A stretch of 64,000 bases of DNA from Parachlamydiales bacterium. Lineage in GTDB: Bacteria; Chlamydiota; Chlamydiia; Chlamydiales; SM23-39. The notes below the pieces were generated by a model, which was given only the letters and a program-made list of their open reading frames with translations, was not told where the DNA came from and ran no database searches. Position 1 is the stretch's first letter, and the number at the start of each line of letters is the position of its first letter. Of the stretch, positions 8,583 to 16,618 are shown in pieces. The stretch lies in the NCBI GenBank assembly GCA_019694475.1, contig JAIBBX010000004.1, positions 264,059-328,058 on the forward strand, read 5' to 3'. The translations under genes and the position numbers were made by a program.

Positions 8583-8822
8583 TTAATGCCCTCCTGTGTA
8601 ATCCAAAATTGTCCGAAATAAAACTAAATTAACAGCTTGCCAATCCAGATTGCTGCAGGCAGCGTGTATCCGGTGGGCAAAGGAAATTTCTTCGAGAAAG
8701 TCTTTGCGGATCATGATCGCGAGTCTTCTTGTTTTCGGAGCACTCGAAGGAAAGGGTTTAAATACGTAGAGAGATGGCAGCAGTACTACGAGAAAAGAAA
8801 GGATGATGAATAGCCTTTTCAC
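8583..8822 (-). pseudogene. Short truncated gene (79 codons) with signal peptide, possible glycosyltransferase remnant
   Basis: The N-terminus is a clear signal peptide or anchor (MKRLFIILSFLVVLLPSLYV). It is followed by RRLAIMIRKDFLEEISFAHR and AACSNLDWQA, which reads like the first beta-alpha unit of a nucleotide-sugar-binding fold. The reading then ends in VNLVLFRTILDYTGGH without any further domain. I infer a gene that lost its 3' part, probably by frameshift and deletion, before the GT10 gene that begins 48 bases downstream. It could instead be a genuine small exported protein. It is divergent from dnaE with only 14 bases between the two start codons. Confidence 0.45.
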
Positions 8823-8836
8823 AGATAGGCAATTTT

Positions 8837-11800
8837 ATGGTTTTTTTGGAATTTGGTTCAATGTATACTCTCGTAAATATGTATATTCCGCTAAACGTTC
8901 ATTCGCAATACTCCATCCTCGATTCAACTGCATCTGTCACAGCTTTGGCGAATAAAGCTAAAGAATTTGGCTTGCCAGCGCTAGCCCTCACTGACGAGGG
9001 TAATTTGTATGGTGCTGTCGATTTCTACAAGGCGTGCAAAGCGGCCGGGATCAAACCGATACTTGGCTGCGAAATTTGGATGGCTCCCCAGTCCAGGCTC
9101 GATAAAAAGCGTACCCCTGGCTTGCCTAGCGGCCTTCCGATCACTCTCCTTGCGAAGAACAATGTCGGATATAAAAATCTCTGCAAACTTTCATCTATCG
9201 GATTTTTAGAAGGATTTTACTATCAGCCGCGCATCGATAAAGAGGTGCTCGAGCAGTATAAAGATGGGCTAATCTGCCTATGCGGGGCCCCCGAAGAGGC
9301 AAGATATTACCACAATCTATTCGGCGAGGATTTTTATTTGGAAATCCAACGGCATCCGCTTGTAGATGTGGATGTGCAAGAAAGCTGGCTCCTCCAAAAA
9401 TTCCGCGATTTTACTGCCGCTCAAGATAAGAAAAATGAACAGATCGTCGCTTTATCGAAAGAGCTAGGAATCGGCCTCGTTGCGACAAATGATATCCACT
9501 ACATTGAGAAAGACGACTGGCGCGCGCATGAAATATTGCTCAATATCCAGTCGGGCGAAGTGTGCGAAATTTGGGAGCGCGACTCTGCAGGCAATCCAAA
9601 GAATAAGGCGCCCAATCCAAGGCGAGAAACGGCTTCTACAAGAGAGCTCTATTTCAAATCGCCCGAGGAGATGAAAGCCCTCTTTGCTGATCTGCCACAG
9701 GCGATTGAAAACACATTCAAAATTGCCGAAAAGTGTAAATGCGAACTCGATTTCAAGACGAAACACTATCCTGTCTTTATTCCTCCGTCTCTCGAGGGAA
9801 AAGAGGTGTCGAAAGAAGATCGCCTCAAAGCGGCGGAAAAGTTTCTTTACGATCTTTGCCAAAAAGGGATCGAAAGGCGCTATACGCCTGAAAAACTGGC
9901 AAAAGTTCCGGGTGCGAACCCGCTTGAAATTGTCCAAAAGCGTTTTGCTTATGAATTTGAAATCCTCACCTCTAAGGGAATGAGCGATTACATGCTCATT
10001 GTTTATGATTTCATTTCGTGGGCAAAAAGCCGCAATATTCCAATGGGCCCTGGAAGAGGTTCTGCGGCGGGTTCTTTGATTTCTTACTTGATCGGCATCA
10101 CCGATATTGAGCCGCTTCGATTCCACCTCTTCTTTGAAAGATTCATCAATCCAGAAAGGGTTTCCTATCCTGATATCGACGTCGATATCTGCATGGACCG
10201 CCGCCAAGAGGTAATCGACTACGTCGTTGCAAAATACGGTAAAGACCGAGTGGCCCAAATCATCACCTTTGGAACGATGAAGGCAAAAATGGCCATCCGG
10301 GATGTAGGCAGAGTGCTCAATGTCCCCCTTTCGAAAGTGAACGAGATTGCGGCTCTTGTCCCTGAAGATCCAACGATGACGCTTGAGAAGGCATTTCAAA
10401 TCGATCCGGAATTGGGCCGGCTCATGGAGACCGATGAAGAGGCGCGCGCTGTTTTAGAGATGGCGAAAAAAGCGGAAGGCTCAATCCGCAACACGAGTAC
10501 CCATGCGGCTGGATTGATCATTTCTGCAAGTCCAATTACAGAGCACATCCCTGTTTGCACAGCGAAAGATTCTGAAATGTGGGTAACGCAATTTGCGATG
10601 AAGCCGGTCGAAAGCGTCGGCATGCTCAAAATCGACTTTTTGGGGCTCAAAACGTTGACTTCGATCCAAAAATGCGTCGATGCGATCGCTAAAAATTCAG
10701 GGCGGAAAATCGATTGGGTCAACCTGCCGCTCGACGACGGACCGACTTTTGATTTGCTCAACCAAGGCAAAACGCTAGGAGTATTCCAGCTCGAGTCTGG
10801 AGGCATGCAGGATTTGGCCCAGCAGCTGCACATCGACACTTTTGAAGAGATCATCGCTGTGGGCGCGCTCTATCGTCCCGGCCCGATGGACATGATCCCC
10901 TCCTTCATCAACCGCAAACACGGACGGGAGCCGATCGAAATCGATCACCCGCTCATGAAGGATATTTTGTCTGAGACGTACGGCGTTATGGTTTACCAAG
11001 AGCAGGTGATGCAGATCGCGAGCGCACTTGCCGGCTACTCTCTTGGCGAAGGTGACGTGTTACGGCGCGCGATGGGTAAAAAAGACAAAGAGGAAATGAC
11101 TCGCCAAAGAGAAAAATTCGTAACCGGATGCGGAGCAAAAGGCATTGATCACGATACGGCAGTCAAAATTTTCGATAAGATCGAAAAATTTGCCTCTTAT
11201 GGCTTCAATAAGTCGCACGCTGCAGCTTATGCCTACCTCTCCTATACGACCTCTTATTTCAAAGCGAACTATCCGAAAGAGTGGATGGCCGCTCTCATGA
11301 CTTGCGATCAGCACGATACAGGCAAGCTTGCGAAATTCATCGGTGAGGCAAAAACGCTCCATATCGATGTGCTTCCTCCCGACATCAATCAAGCGTCAGG
11401 AGAATTTGCCGCTTCGAAAGACGGGATCCGTTTTGCGATGGCTGGGATTAAAGGCGTTGGCGAAGGAGTGGTCGAAGCGATCATTGAGGAGAGGGAAAGG
11501 AGCGGACCGTTTTCCAGTTTGTATGATTTTATCCAAAGAGTGGATAAAACGCGCGTTGGCAAGAAGCAGATCGAGCTGCTCATTGAGGCGGGAGCGTTTG
11601 ATTTCACTTCCTGGTCGCGCGATTCGATGCGGGAGAGCGTCGAAGCGATGTATGATCGCGCATCGCGGGATCAAAAAGAAGCGTCTCTCGGCGTTCTCAA
11701 TCTCTTTTCACTCATTGAAGAGCCTGAAAAACCATTTGCAAAACCGCCCCCAGTCATCAATCAATCATCCAATATGCAGCTCTATCAACGAGAAAAAGAG

Positions 11801-12526
11801 CTCCTCGGTTTTTATCTGACTGGACACCCGATGGACGGTTATAAAAAAATTCTCGGACGCCTCTCGTGTATGCCGCTGAGCGAAGTGGGAACGTTATCGG
11901 ATGGAAGCGTATTCCGCTCTGCGTTTGTTGTGGAGACAGTGCAAGTGAAAGTGTCGAGCAAAAACCAGAAAAAATTTGCCATTCTCATGATTTCAGATGG
12001 AATGGAGCGATTTGAATTGCCCATCTGGTCTGAAATGTTCGAAGAGAAAGGCATGCTTCTCAGAGAAAATCAGCTGCTCTACGGAATTTTGCAGCTCGAG
12101 CGCAAAGAGGGAGCAGTTCAGCTCTCTTGCCGCTATCTAGATGACTTGGTAAGCGTTGATGAAACGCGCATCAAAATGTGCGACGATGCTTATGACAAAT
12201 TGAGGGCGAAACCCAAAACGGCGGAGCCGAAATGGAAAACGGCTGCAAAAGAAAAGGAGCCGGCGAAAGTGGAAAAAGAGGATCCGAAAAAAATCAACAT
12301 TCAAATCGATGCCAATCGGGTTCGCCTCAGCGAAATTTTGGCGATGAAAAACCTTTTCCGTTCTCATCCAGGCAAATCGACGCTAGAACTTCACTTCAAT
12401 GCCGATAAACGGCGCTTAGCGACTGTCTTTGTCGACTCGCAGTGGGGAGTGAAGGCAGATAAGGATTTTCAGGACGCTTTGAAGTCCTTGATGGGAAAAA
12501 TGGGCTATTCTTTCGAAATCAAATGA
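8837..12526 (+). CDS. dnaE: DNA polymerase III alpha subunit
   Basis: Replicative DNA polymerase, C family, 1229 residues. The PHP domain starts at about residue 15 (YIPLNVHSQYSILD). The polymerase core contains GPGRGSAAGSL from residue 404 and the metal-binding aspartates D446 and D448 in PDIDVDI; D600 (LKIDFLGLKT) matches the third catalytic aspartate of E. coli (D401, D403, D555). Helix-hairpin-helix and OB-fold regions follow (IKGVGEGVVEAI; the REKELLGFYLTGHP stretch). The last 60 residues after a Lys/Glu-rich linker look like the tau-binding tail. Start ATG 8837 has AGG 8 bases upstream; ATG 8861 and ATG 8879 are alternatives, and homologues begin near the last. The stop overlaps the next start by 4 bases. 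Confidence 0.97.
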   Translation: MVFLEFGSMYTLVNMYIPLNVHSQYSILDSTASVTALANKAKEFGLPALALTDEGNLYGAVDFYKACKAAGIKPILGCEIWMAPQSRLDKKRTPGLPSGLPITLLAKNNVGYKNLCKLSSIGFLEGFYYQPRIDKEVLEQYKDGLICLCGAPEEARYYHNLFGEDFYLEIQRHPLVDVDVQESWLLQKFRDFTAAQDKKNEQIVALSKELGIGLVATNDIHYIEKDDWRAHEILLNIQSGEVCEIWERDSAGNPKNKAPNPRRETASTRELYFKSPEEMKALFADLPQAIENTFKIAEKCKCELDFKTKHYPVFIPPSLEGKEVSKEDRLKAAEKFLYDLCQKGIERRYTPEKLAKVPGANPLEIVQKRFAYEFEILTSKGMSDYMLIVYDFISWAKSRNIPMGPGRGSAAGSLISYLIGITDIEPLRFHLFFERFINPERVSYPDIDVDICMDRRQEVIDYVVAKYGKDRVAQIITFGTMKAKMAIRDVGRVLNVPLSKVNEIAALVPEDPTMTLEKAFQIDPELGRLMETDEEARAVLEMAKKAEGSIRNTSTHAAGLIISASPITEHIPVCTAKDSEMWVTQFAMKPVESVGMLKIDFLGLKTLTSIQKCVDAIAKNSGRKIDWVNLPLDDGPTFDLLNQGKTLGVFQLESGGMQDLAQQLHIDTFEEIIAVGALYRPGPMDMIPSFINRKHGREPIEIDHPLMKDILSETYGVMVYQEQVMQIASALAGYSLGEGDVLRRAMGKKDKEEMTRQREKFVTGCGAKGIDHDTAVKIFDKIEKFASYGFNKSHAAAYAYLSYTTSYFKANYPKEWMAALMTCDQHDTGKLAKFIGEAKTLHIDVLPPDINQASGEFAASKDGIRFAMAGIKGVGEGVVEAIIEERERSGPFSSLYDFIQRVDKTRVGKKQIELLIEAGAFDFTSWSRDSMRESVEAMYDRASRDQKEASLGVLNLFSLIEEPEKPFAKPPPVINQSSNMQLYQREKELLGFYLTGHPMDGYKKILGRLSCMPLSEVGTLSDGSVFRSAFVVETVQVKVSSKNQKKFAILMISDGMERFELPIWSEMFEEKGMLLRENQLLYGILQLERKEGAVQLSCRYLDDLVSVDETRIKMCDDAYDKLRAKPKTAEPKWKTAAKEKEPAKVEKEDPKKINIQIDANRVRLSEILAMKNLFRSHPGKSTLELHFNADKRRLATVFVDSQWGVKADKDFQDALKSLMGKMGYSFEIK

Positions 12527-12936
12527 TCCGACTTTTCTTTCTTTTGCTCTTTGCCTCTGTTTTCGCAAAGCAAACATACGGCAATCTGTCAGTCAAAAGA
12601 GTGTTGCGGGTTCATGACGGCGATACATTTATTGCCGATGTTGCTGGAGTCCATCCATTAATTGGTGATGAGATCTCAATTCGGGTCAAAGGAATCGATG
12701 CGCCGGAAATCACCGATGCAAGGGTCAAAGAGATAGCTATTCAAGCTCGAGATTTTTTAGAAGAGCGTCTGAAAGAAGGCTGGTTTATTGAGCTTGGAAA
12801 TGTCCAAAGAGACAAATATTTCCGGATTCTTGCCGATGTCTTTATCGATGGAGTCAATGTAGGCGAAGAATTGATCCAAGCAGGCCTTGCAAGGCCCTAC
12901 GATGGAAAAACGAAATCAGATTGGAGTTTGCCATGA
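12523..12936 (+). CDS. Secreted thermonuclease-like protein (SNase family)
   Basis: A 137-residue protein with a signal peptide (RLFFLLLFASVFA, cleavage probably near residue 15) and one staphylococcal-nuclease domain. The domain has HDGDTF at 31–36, RVKGIDAPE at 54–62 and RDKYFRILADVF from residue 96. The three catalytic residues of the family are all present: R54, E62 and R101 (R35, E43 and R87 in the Staphylococcus enzyme). It should cut DNA and RNA outside the cytoplasm with calcium. Its ATG overlaps the dnaE stop (ATGA) and its own stop overlaps the next start in the same way, so the three genes are probably co-translated. A nuclease may serve nucleotide scavenging; that is inference. 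Confidence 0.88.
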   Translation: MIRLFFLLLFASVFAKQTYGNLSVKRVLRVHDGDTFIADVAGVHPLIGDEISIRVKGIDAPEITDARVKEIAIQARDFLEERLKEGWFIELGNVQRDKYFRILADVFIDGVNVGEELIQAGLARPYDGKTKSDWSLP

Positions 12937-13802
12937 GTATGTTTCACAGCAACGAAGCCGAGGAATTTAAGCAGGAGAATCTTTCTCCATTCGATGAGAT
13001 GATGATTTCGTGGAATGGCCAAAGACCGAAAACAGGGGTTGTGAATATCTACGCACGCGTATTTCTGAATGAATGGACGCCGTGGCTAAAGTACGGAGCT
13101 TGGGAAAGCCATAGCCAATCGTCCACACAAGAACAGGCGGGCTCTGTGAAAGTGTATCAAGACGCCTTCGAAGTCCTAGAGGGAAAAAAAGCAACGGGTT
13201 TCCATATCAAAGCAGATGAGCCGATGCGCCTCCATGTTTATACGAATGGGGAAAGCGAGCAAGGAAGCGCTTCGCCTTTGGGGCCTGTATTTTTGCAAGT
13301 GGACGGCCTTTCGCAAATCGCGCTTGCACATCCACGCAATCGTGATCTCTGTTCCCCGACGTCGACAGCAGCAGTTGTCCGCTATCTCACCAGAAAAACG
13401 GTTGATCCGATTCAATTTGCAACAAGCGTACGCGATCACGGGTTTGATATTTTTGGAAACTGGGTTCTCAATGTAGCAGAAAGCTCGATTCATTTAGGTC
13501 CTGCATGGAATGCATGGGTGGAGAGATTGTATGGAATTGGCGATATTTATCAGCGGCTTCTTTTGGGAACGCCAGTTGTTGTCAGCGTTCGAGGTCCCTT
13601 GCCAGGCAGTGCTCAGCCCTATGCAAAAGGACATCTTTTGGTTGTGACAGGACTCGATCCTGTTGAAAAAGAGGTGCACTGCATGGATCCGGCTTTTGAG
13701 TCGGATGCGAAGACGCATGTCCGATATAAATTGGATGATTTTTTAGCTGCTTGGGAAAGAAGAGGCAAAGTGGCTTATGTGTTTGAAAAAAAGCGCCCAT
13801 AG
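12933..13802 (+). CDS. C39-like papain-fold cysteine peptidase
   Basis: A 289-residue protein of the peptidase C39-like group. The C-terminal half shows NRDLCSPTSTAAVVRYL with the probable nucleophile C140, and AKGHLLVVTGLDP with the probable base H234, followed by CMDPAF, which can supply the third residue. The N-terminal 130 residues form a beta-rich domain with aromatic patches (NEWTPWLKYGAW). The start is ATG 12933, overlapping the upstream TGA by 4 bases and preceded by GGAG 6 bases away; there is no signal peptide in that form. Related proteins cleave leader peptides or peptidoglycan-type substrates; the substrate here is unknown. It is the last gene of the dnaE–nuclease–peptidase run and is followed by a hairpin. 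Confidence 0.75.
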   Translation: MSMFHSNEAEEFKQENLSPFDEMMISWNGQRPKTGVVNIYARVFLNEWTPWLKYGAWESHSQSSTQEQAGSVKVYQDAFEVLEGKKATGFHIKADEPMRLHVYTNGESEQGSASPLGPVFLQVDGLSQIALAHPRNRDLCSPTSTAAVVRYLTRKTVDPIQFATSVRDHGFDIFGNWVLNVAESSIHLGPAWNAWVERLYGIGDIYQRLLLGTPVVVSVRGPLPGSAQPYAKGHLLVVTGLDPVEKEVHCMDPAFESDAKTHVRYKLDDFLAAWERRGKVAYVFEKKRP

Positions 13803-13816
13803 TTTCCTATGGACGC
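13793..13816. terminator. Hairpin between convergent genes
   Basis: GCGCCCATAG (13793–13802) pairs with CTATGGACGC (13807–13816) around a TTTC loop, with one mismatch. It covers the stop codon of the C39-like gene and lies 13 bases from the stop of the convergent gene, so it could end transcription from both sides. A clear T-run is missing. Confidence 0.45.
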
Positions 13817-13828
13817 CCAACCCCTAAA

Positions 13829-14554
13829 TCACCTTTTAGGTTGTTCCTTGAGTGAAAATGCGACTGCGCCTGTAGTTACTTCGTCCGTTCCGATCGAATA
13901 CTCGGCTCGAGCAGCGAAATCAATAGGTTTATGCAGAGAATGCATTTCCAATTTTCCTTTAGGACGATATTGCTCAAATACACCTCGGGAAGTTGCTACA
14001 ATTTTTACTGGATATTTTGGGCTGTCGGTAAAAATCAATTCGCAACGGTCGGCCGCCCTGGTCTTGCTATGAAATATTTTGCTTAATGTTTTCTCGGTAT
14101 GCTCGCTAACTACAGTATTAAGAGAGGTAAATGCTTTTTGAGAAAACCGATAGAAAATTTCTGGCGCTATGGCGAATCTGTCATGCCCTAGTTTTTCTGC
14201 TACAAACTCCGTAAAATCAATTTTTATTTTTTCTTTGAGTTGGGCAGTTTTGTTTATGAGTTCATCATTCAGATCATCATATAATTTTTGGTTTTCAGGA
14301 CTATCTACGGCTCTTGCAACTTGTCCTTGCATCTCTTCAATTTCTGCAATCGCGTCGTAATCGCCTTTAAACCGTTGATATACCGACTGGCCGCCATAAA
14401 CTAAAACTTTTTCCAAGCCTTGGCAGTCTCTGAAAAATGCTCTATAGTTCGGATCTTCTTCTGTTGTCGGAGTAAACGCTTTTTTTACTTGCATGTCCAG
14501 CGAGGGTCGCTGATGTGCAAGATAAGCGACTCTCCAGTCTAATCCAACGCACAT
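13829..14554 (-). CDS. Hypothetical protein, 241 residues
   Basis: Not recognised. The middle third is strongly helical and charged (about 67–120: DYDAIAEIEEMQGQVARAV, then DDLNDELINKTAQLKEKIK), likely a coiled coil. The C-terminal third is beta-rich (CELIFTDSPKYPVKIVATSR). There is no signal peptide or membrane segment. It is convergent with the dnaE operon and divergent from the BamD-like gene, in a place where Chlamydia has no counterpart that I know of. ATAAT runs almost into the ATG and no Shine-Dalgarno site is visible, so ATG at 14494 (MQVKKAFTPTTEE) is an alternative start. Confidence 0.65.
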   Translation of the reverse strand: MCVGLDWRVAYLAHQRPSLDMQVKKAFTPTTEEDPNYRAFFRDCQGLEKVLVYGGQSVYQRFKGDYDAIAEIEEMQGQVARAVDSPENQKLYDDLNDELINKTAQLKEKIKIDFTEFVAEKLGHDRFAIAPEIFYRFSQKAFTSLNTVVSEHTEKTLSKIFHSKTRAADRCELIFTDSPKYPVKIVATSRGVFEQYRPKGKLEMHSLHKPIDFAARAEYSIGTDEVTTGAVAFSLKEQPKR

Positions 14555-14664
14555 TATTATAACATTTTATTATTAAGTATTGTTCTGATTATTATACGTT
14601 ATTTTCGTCTAATTATCAACTACAACAATTGTGTGATAACAATCAAAGATTTTGCTCGCGCGCA

Positions 14665-14693
14665 TTGACACGAACGATTGAATAATCTATTCT
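14665..14693 (+). promoter_or_regulatory. Promoter of the BamD-like gene
   Basis: TTGACA (14665–14670), a 17-base spacer, and TATTCT (14688–14693). This is a good major-sigma promoter. Transcription should start near 14700, only a few bases before the ATG at 14703, so the message has almost no leader and no Shine-Dalgarno site. The region 14555–14702 holds nothing else except AT-rich sequence. Confidence 0.6.
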
Positions 14694-14702
14694 TATTCTC
14701 TT

Positions 14703-15629
14703 ATGAAAAAGTTTGTTTTTGCTTCCCTTGCTGCGTTTAGTGTGTTGACTGCTTTAGAAGAAGAAGATCTCATTTGGGATGAAGGGCCTTCTGTTCAAGA
14801 ATATAATAGCGCCTTACAGCAGGCGATAACGCTCGGTGATTGGTGGCGGGTGATCGACTATGCAAATATTATTTCCTACAACTTCCCGACGACCCCTTTT
14901 GCGCAAGAAATTTCCTATATTATGGGCGAAGCCTATTACAAGCTGGATCAGCTTGAATACGCGAATGAAGCATTTACCGCATATTTGAACCATACTGCTG
15001 CGCCAAAGCATTTTGAGGAAGCGATTGAATATAAGTTCAATATTGCAGAGAGGTTTGCTGAGGGAGAAAAAAAGCGTCTTTTTGGATCTCCTAAAATGCC
15101 TGCATGGGTGCCTGCCAGGGAAGATTCGATCGCTGTTTTTGACGAAGTGATTGCAGCTTTGCCTCATTCTGATTTTGCGATCAAGTCCCTACTCAGCAAA
15201 GCGCGCGTCCAATCCTATTTTGAAGATTTTAAGCCGAGTTTGGAAACGCTTGATATTTTGATTCGCAGGTTTCCAAAGCATGAACTAGCGGCAGAGGCTT
15301 TTTTAGAGAAAGAAAAAGTCTATCTGATGCAATGCCAAGCGAAAAATCTTGATCCCGATGTGCTCGACATGGCGGAAGTCAATTTGAGGAAATTCCAGCT
15401 TGCCTTCCCAAGGGAACCGCGTCTTAGCGAAGGGGAAAAGCTTTTTTCAGAAATGCAGGAAATTTTTGCTCAAAATCTGCTTGAAACGGGAGCTTTTTTC
15501 GAGAAAACGAAAAAAATTCCTGCCTCTATCATCTACTACAACAAAGTGGTAGCGAAATATCCGAAGACCCAAGCAGCGGCAACAGCCCTTGAAAAACTTT
15601 CTATTCTTCAGCCTACTTCTGTTCAGTAG
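14703..15629 (+). CDS. BamD/ComL-like TPR outer-membrane assembly protein
   Basis: A 308-residue exported protein of tetratricopeptide-type helix pairs, resembling BamD (YfiO/ComL), the part of the Bam complex that helps insert outer-membrane beta-barrels. Repeats include PFAQEISYIMGEAYYKLDQL, a second near SDFAIKSLLSKARVQSYFED, and KIPASIIYYNKVVAKYP near the end. The N-terminus is a signal peptide (KFVFASLAAFSVLTA), but unlike typical BamD it has no lipobox cysteine. Its position before an LptE-like gene, rsbW and dacF matches the TPR protein CT547 of C. trachomatis as I recall it. The start of the next gene lies inside its 3' end. Confidence 0.7.
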   Translation: MKKFVFASLAAFSVLTALEEEDLIWDEGPSVQEYNSALQQAITLGDWWRVIDYANIISYNFPTTPFAQEISYIMGEAYYKLDQLEYANEAFTAYLNHTAAPKHFEEAIEYKFNIAERFAEGEKKRLFGSPKMPAWVPAREDSIAVFDEVIAALPHSDFAIKSLLSKARVQSYFEDFKPSLETLDILIRRFPKHELAAEAFLEKEKVYLMQCQAKNLDPDVLDMAEVNLRKFQLAFPREPRLSEGEKLFSEMQEIFAQNLLETGAFFEKTKKIPASIIYYNKVVAKYPKTQAAATALEKLSILQPTSVQ

Positions 15630-16170
15630 CTGCGGTTATCGGTGGCAGCCCGATTTTCCCGATAATGCCCGTCCTACGCTTTCTGTTCCTTTTGTGCAGG
15701 GGGACGAGGATGGAATGCTGACTGCTGAGATCATTGAAGCGATCAGCGTTTCCGGCCTTGCCGATGTTCGCTCCTATGGCGGCGAATATACCTTGCAGGT
15801 AGTCGTTATTGGGGAAGAAACAGATAAAATAGGATTCAGGATCGATCCGCAGAAAGTGCATGGCAAGGTGAGAAAAAACTTACTTGCGATTGAAGGGCGA
15901 AGAACCATGACCATCGAGGCGACGCTCTGTTCTAGAGGAGAGGTGGTTCATGGGCCTTATCGGATCACTGCCGATGCAGATTACGACTATGTGGATGGCG
16001 ATTCCGTTCAAGATTTGACCTTCGTCAATTCTGCAGGCAAAGTTATAACTGTTCTTCCTTTTTCACTGGGACAATTGGAATCTTCTGAATCGGCAGCGCT
16101 TGCTTCCACAACTCCATTATACAGAAAGCTTGCGCAAAAAGTAGTGGATGCGATTTCCTCAGAGTGGTGA
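15589..16170 (+). CDS. LptE-like outer-membrane lipoprotein
   Basis: A 193-residue lipoprotein with the start TTG AAA AAC: the signal peptide NFLFFSLLLFSSCGY has a lipobox (LFSSC) with the lipidated Cys at residue 15. The rest is beta-rich (ARPTLSVPFVQGD, then EYTLQVVVIGEETDKIGF), as in LptE/RlpB, which plugs LptD and helps place lipopolysaccharide in the outer leaflet. The family is weakly conserved, so the call depends on the lipobox, the size and the chlamydial gene order (position of CT548). It overlaps the BamD-like gene by 41 bases, and the next gene starts 2 bases after its stop, which suggests translational coupling in an envelope-assembly operon. Confidence 0.65.
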   Translation: MKNFLFFSLLLFSSCGYRWQPDFPDNARPTLSVPFVQGDEDGMLTAEIIEAISVSGLADVRSYGGEYTLQVVVIGEETDKIGFRIDPQKVHGKVRKNLLAIEGRRTMTIEATLCSRGEVVHGPYRITADADYDYVDGDSVQDLTFVNSAGKVITVLPFSLGQLESSESAALASTTPLYRKLAQKVVDAISSEW

Positions 16171-16172
16171 GC

Positions 16173-16568
16173 ATGGAATTTGTAGCTAGCATCGAGCATC
16201 TCCATCATATTCTGCAGTGGATCCAAAAACAACTTGGGCCAGCGGGATTCGATCGGAAAGTTCTGCATCATGTAGAGGTTGCTTCTGAAGAAGCTCTTGT
16301 CAATATCATTCACCATGCATACCAAGATCTTCCTGGTAAAATCGATGTCCAAGTGAGGCTTTTCGAGAATCAGGCGGAAATCGTTTTTGTTGATCATGGC
16401 CCTCCATTCAATCCATTAGATGCTGAGCCGGTAGATCCCAATCTGCCTTTGGAAGAAAGAGAGATTGGCGGGCTCGGCATTCATTTCATACGTAAATGCG
16501 TAGATCTTGTGCATTATGAGCGCAAGCATGAGAAGAATGTTCTTACTTTTATCATTCAAAAAAAGTAG
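16173..16568 (+). CDS. rsbW: RsbW-like anti-sigma factor / serine kinase
   Basis: A 131-residue GHKL-type ATPase domain alone, as in RsbW/SpoIIAB switch kinases that bind a sigma factor and phosphorylate an antagonist. Visible boxes are VASEEALVNIIHHAY (N-box with the metal-binding Asn), FVDHGPPFNP (G1) and EREIGGLGIHFIRK (G2). The ATG at 16173 follows the LptE-like stop by 2 bases with GGTGA just upstream; an in-frame GTG lies at 16164. Chlamydiae have such a partner-switch system. No antagonist or phosphatase gene is adjacent here. Confidence 0.88.
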   Translation: MEFVASIEHLHHILQWIQKQLGPAGFDRKVLHHVEVASEEALVNIIHHAYQDLPGKIDVQVRLFENQAEIVFVDHGPPFNPLDAEPVDPNLPLEEREIGGLGIHFIRKCVDLVHYERKHEKNVLTFIIQKK

Positions 16569-16618
16569 CTTTTCATTCCCGCGATCTCTATTCTTTCCCA
16601 ATCTAAAAAGGGTTCTTT

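Noticed and set aside
9464..10399. Minus-strand frame of 311 codons inside dnaE
   Set aside because: It lies fully inside the conserved polymerase gene, with odd composition and no start signals. It is a shadow frame.
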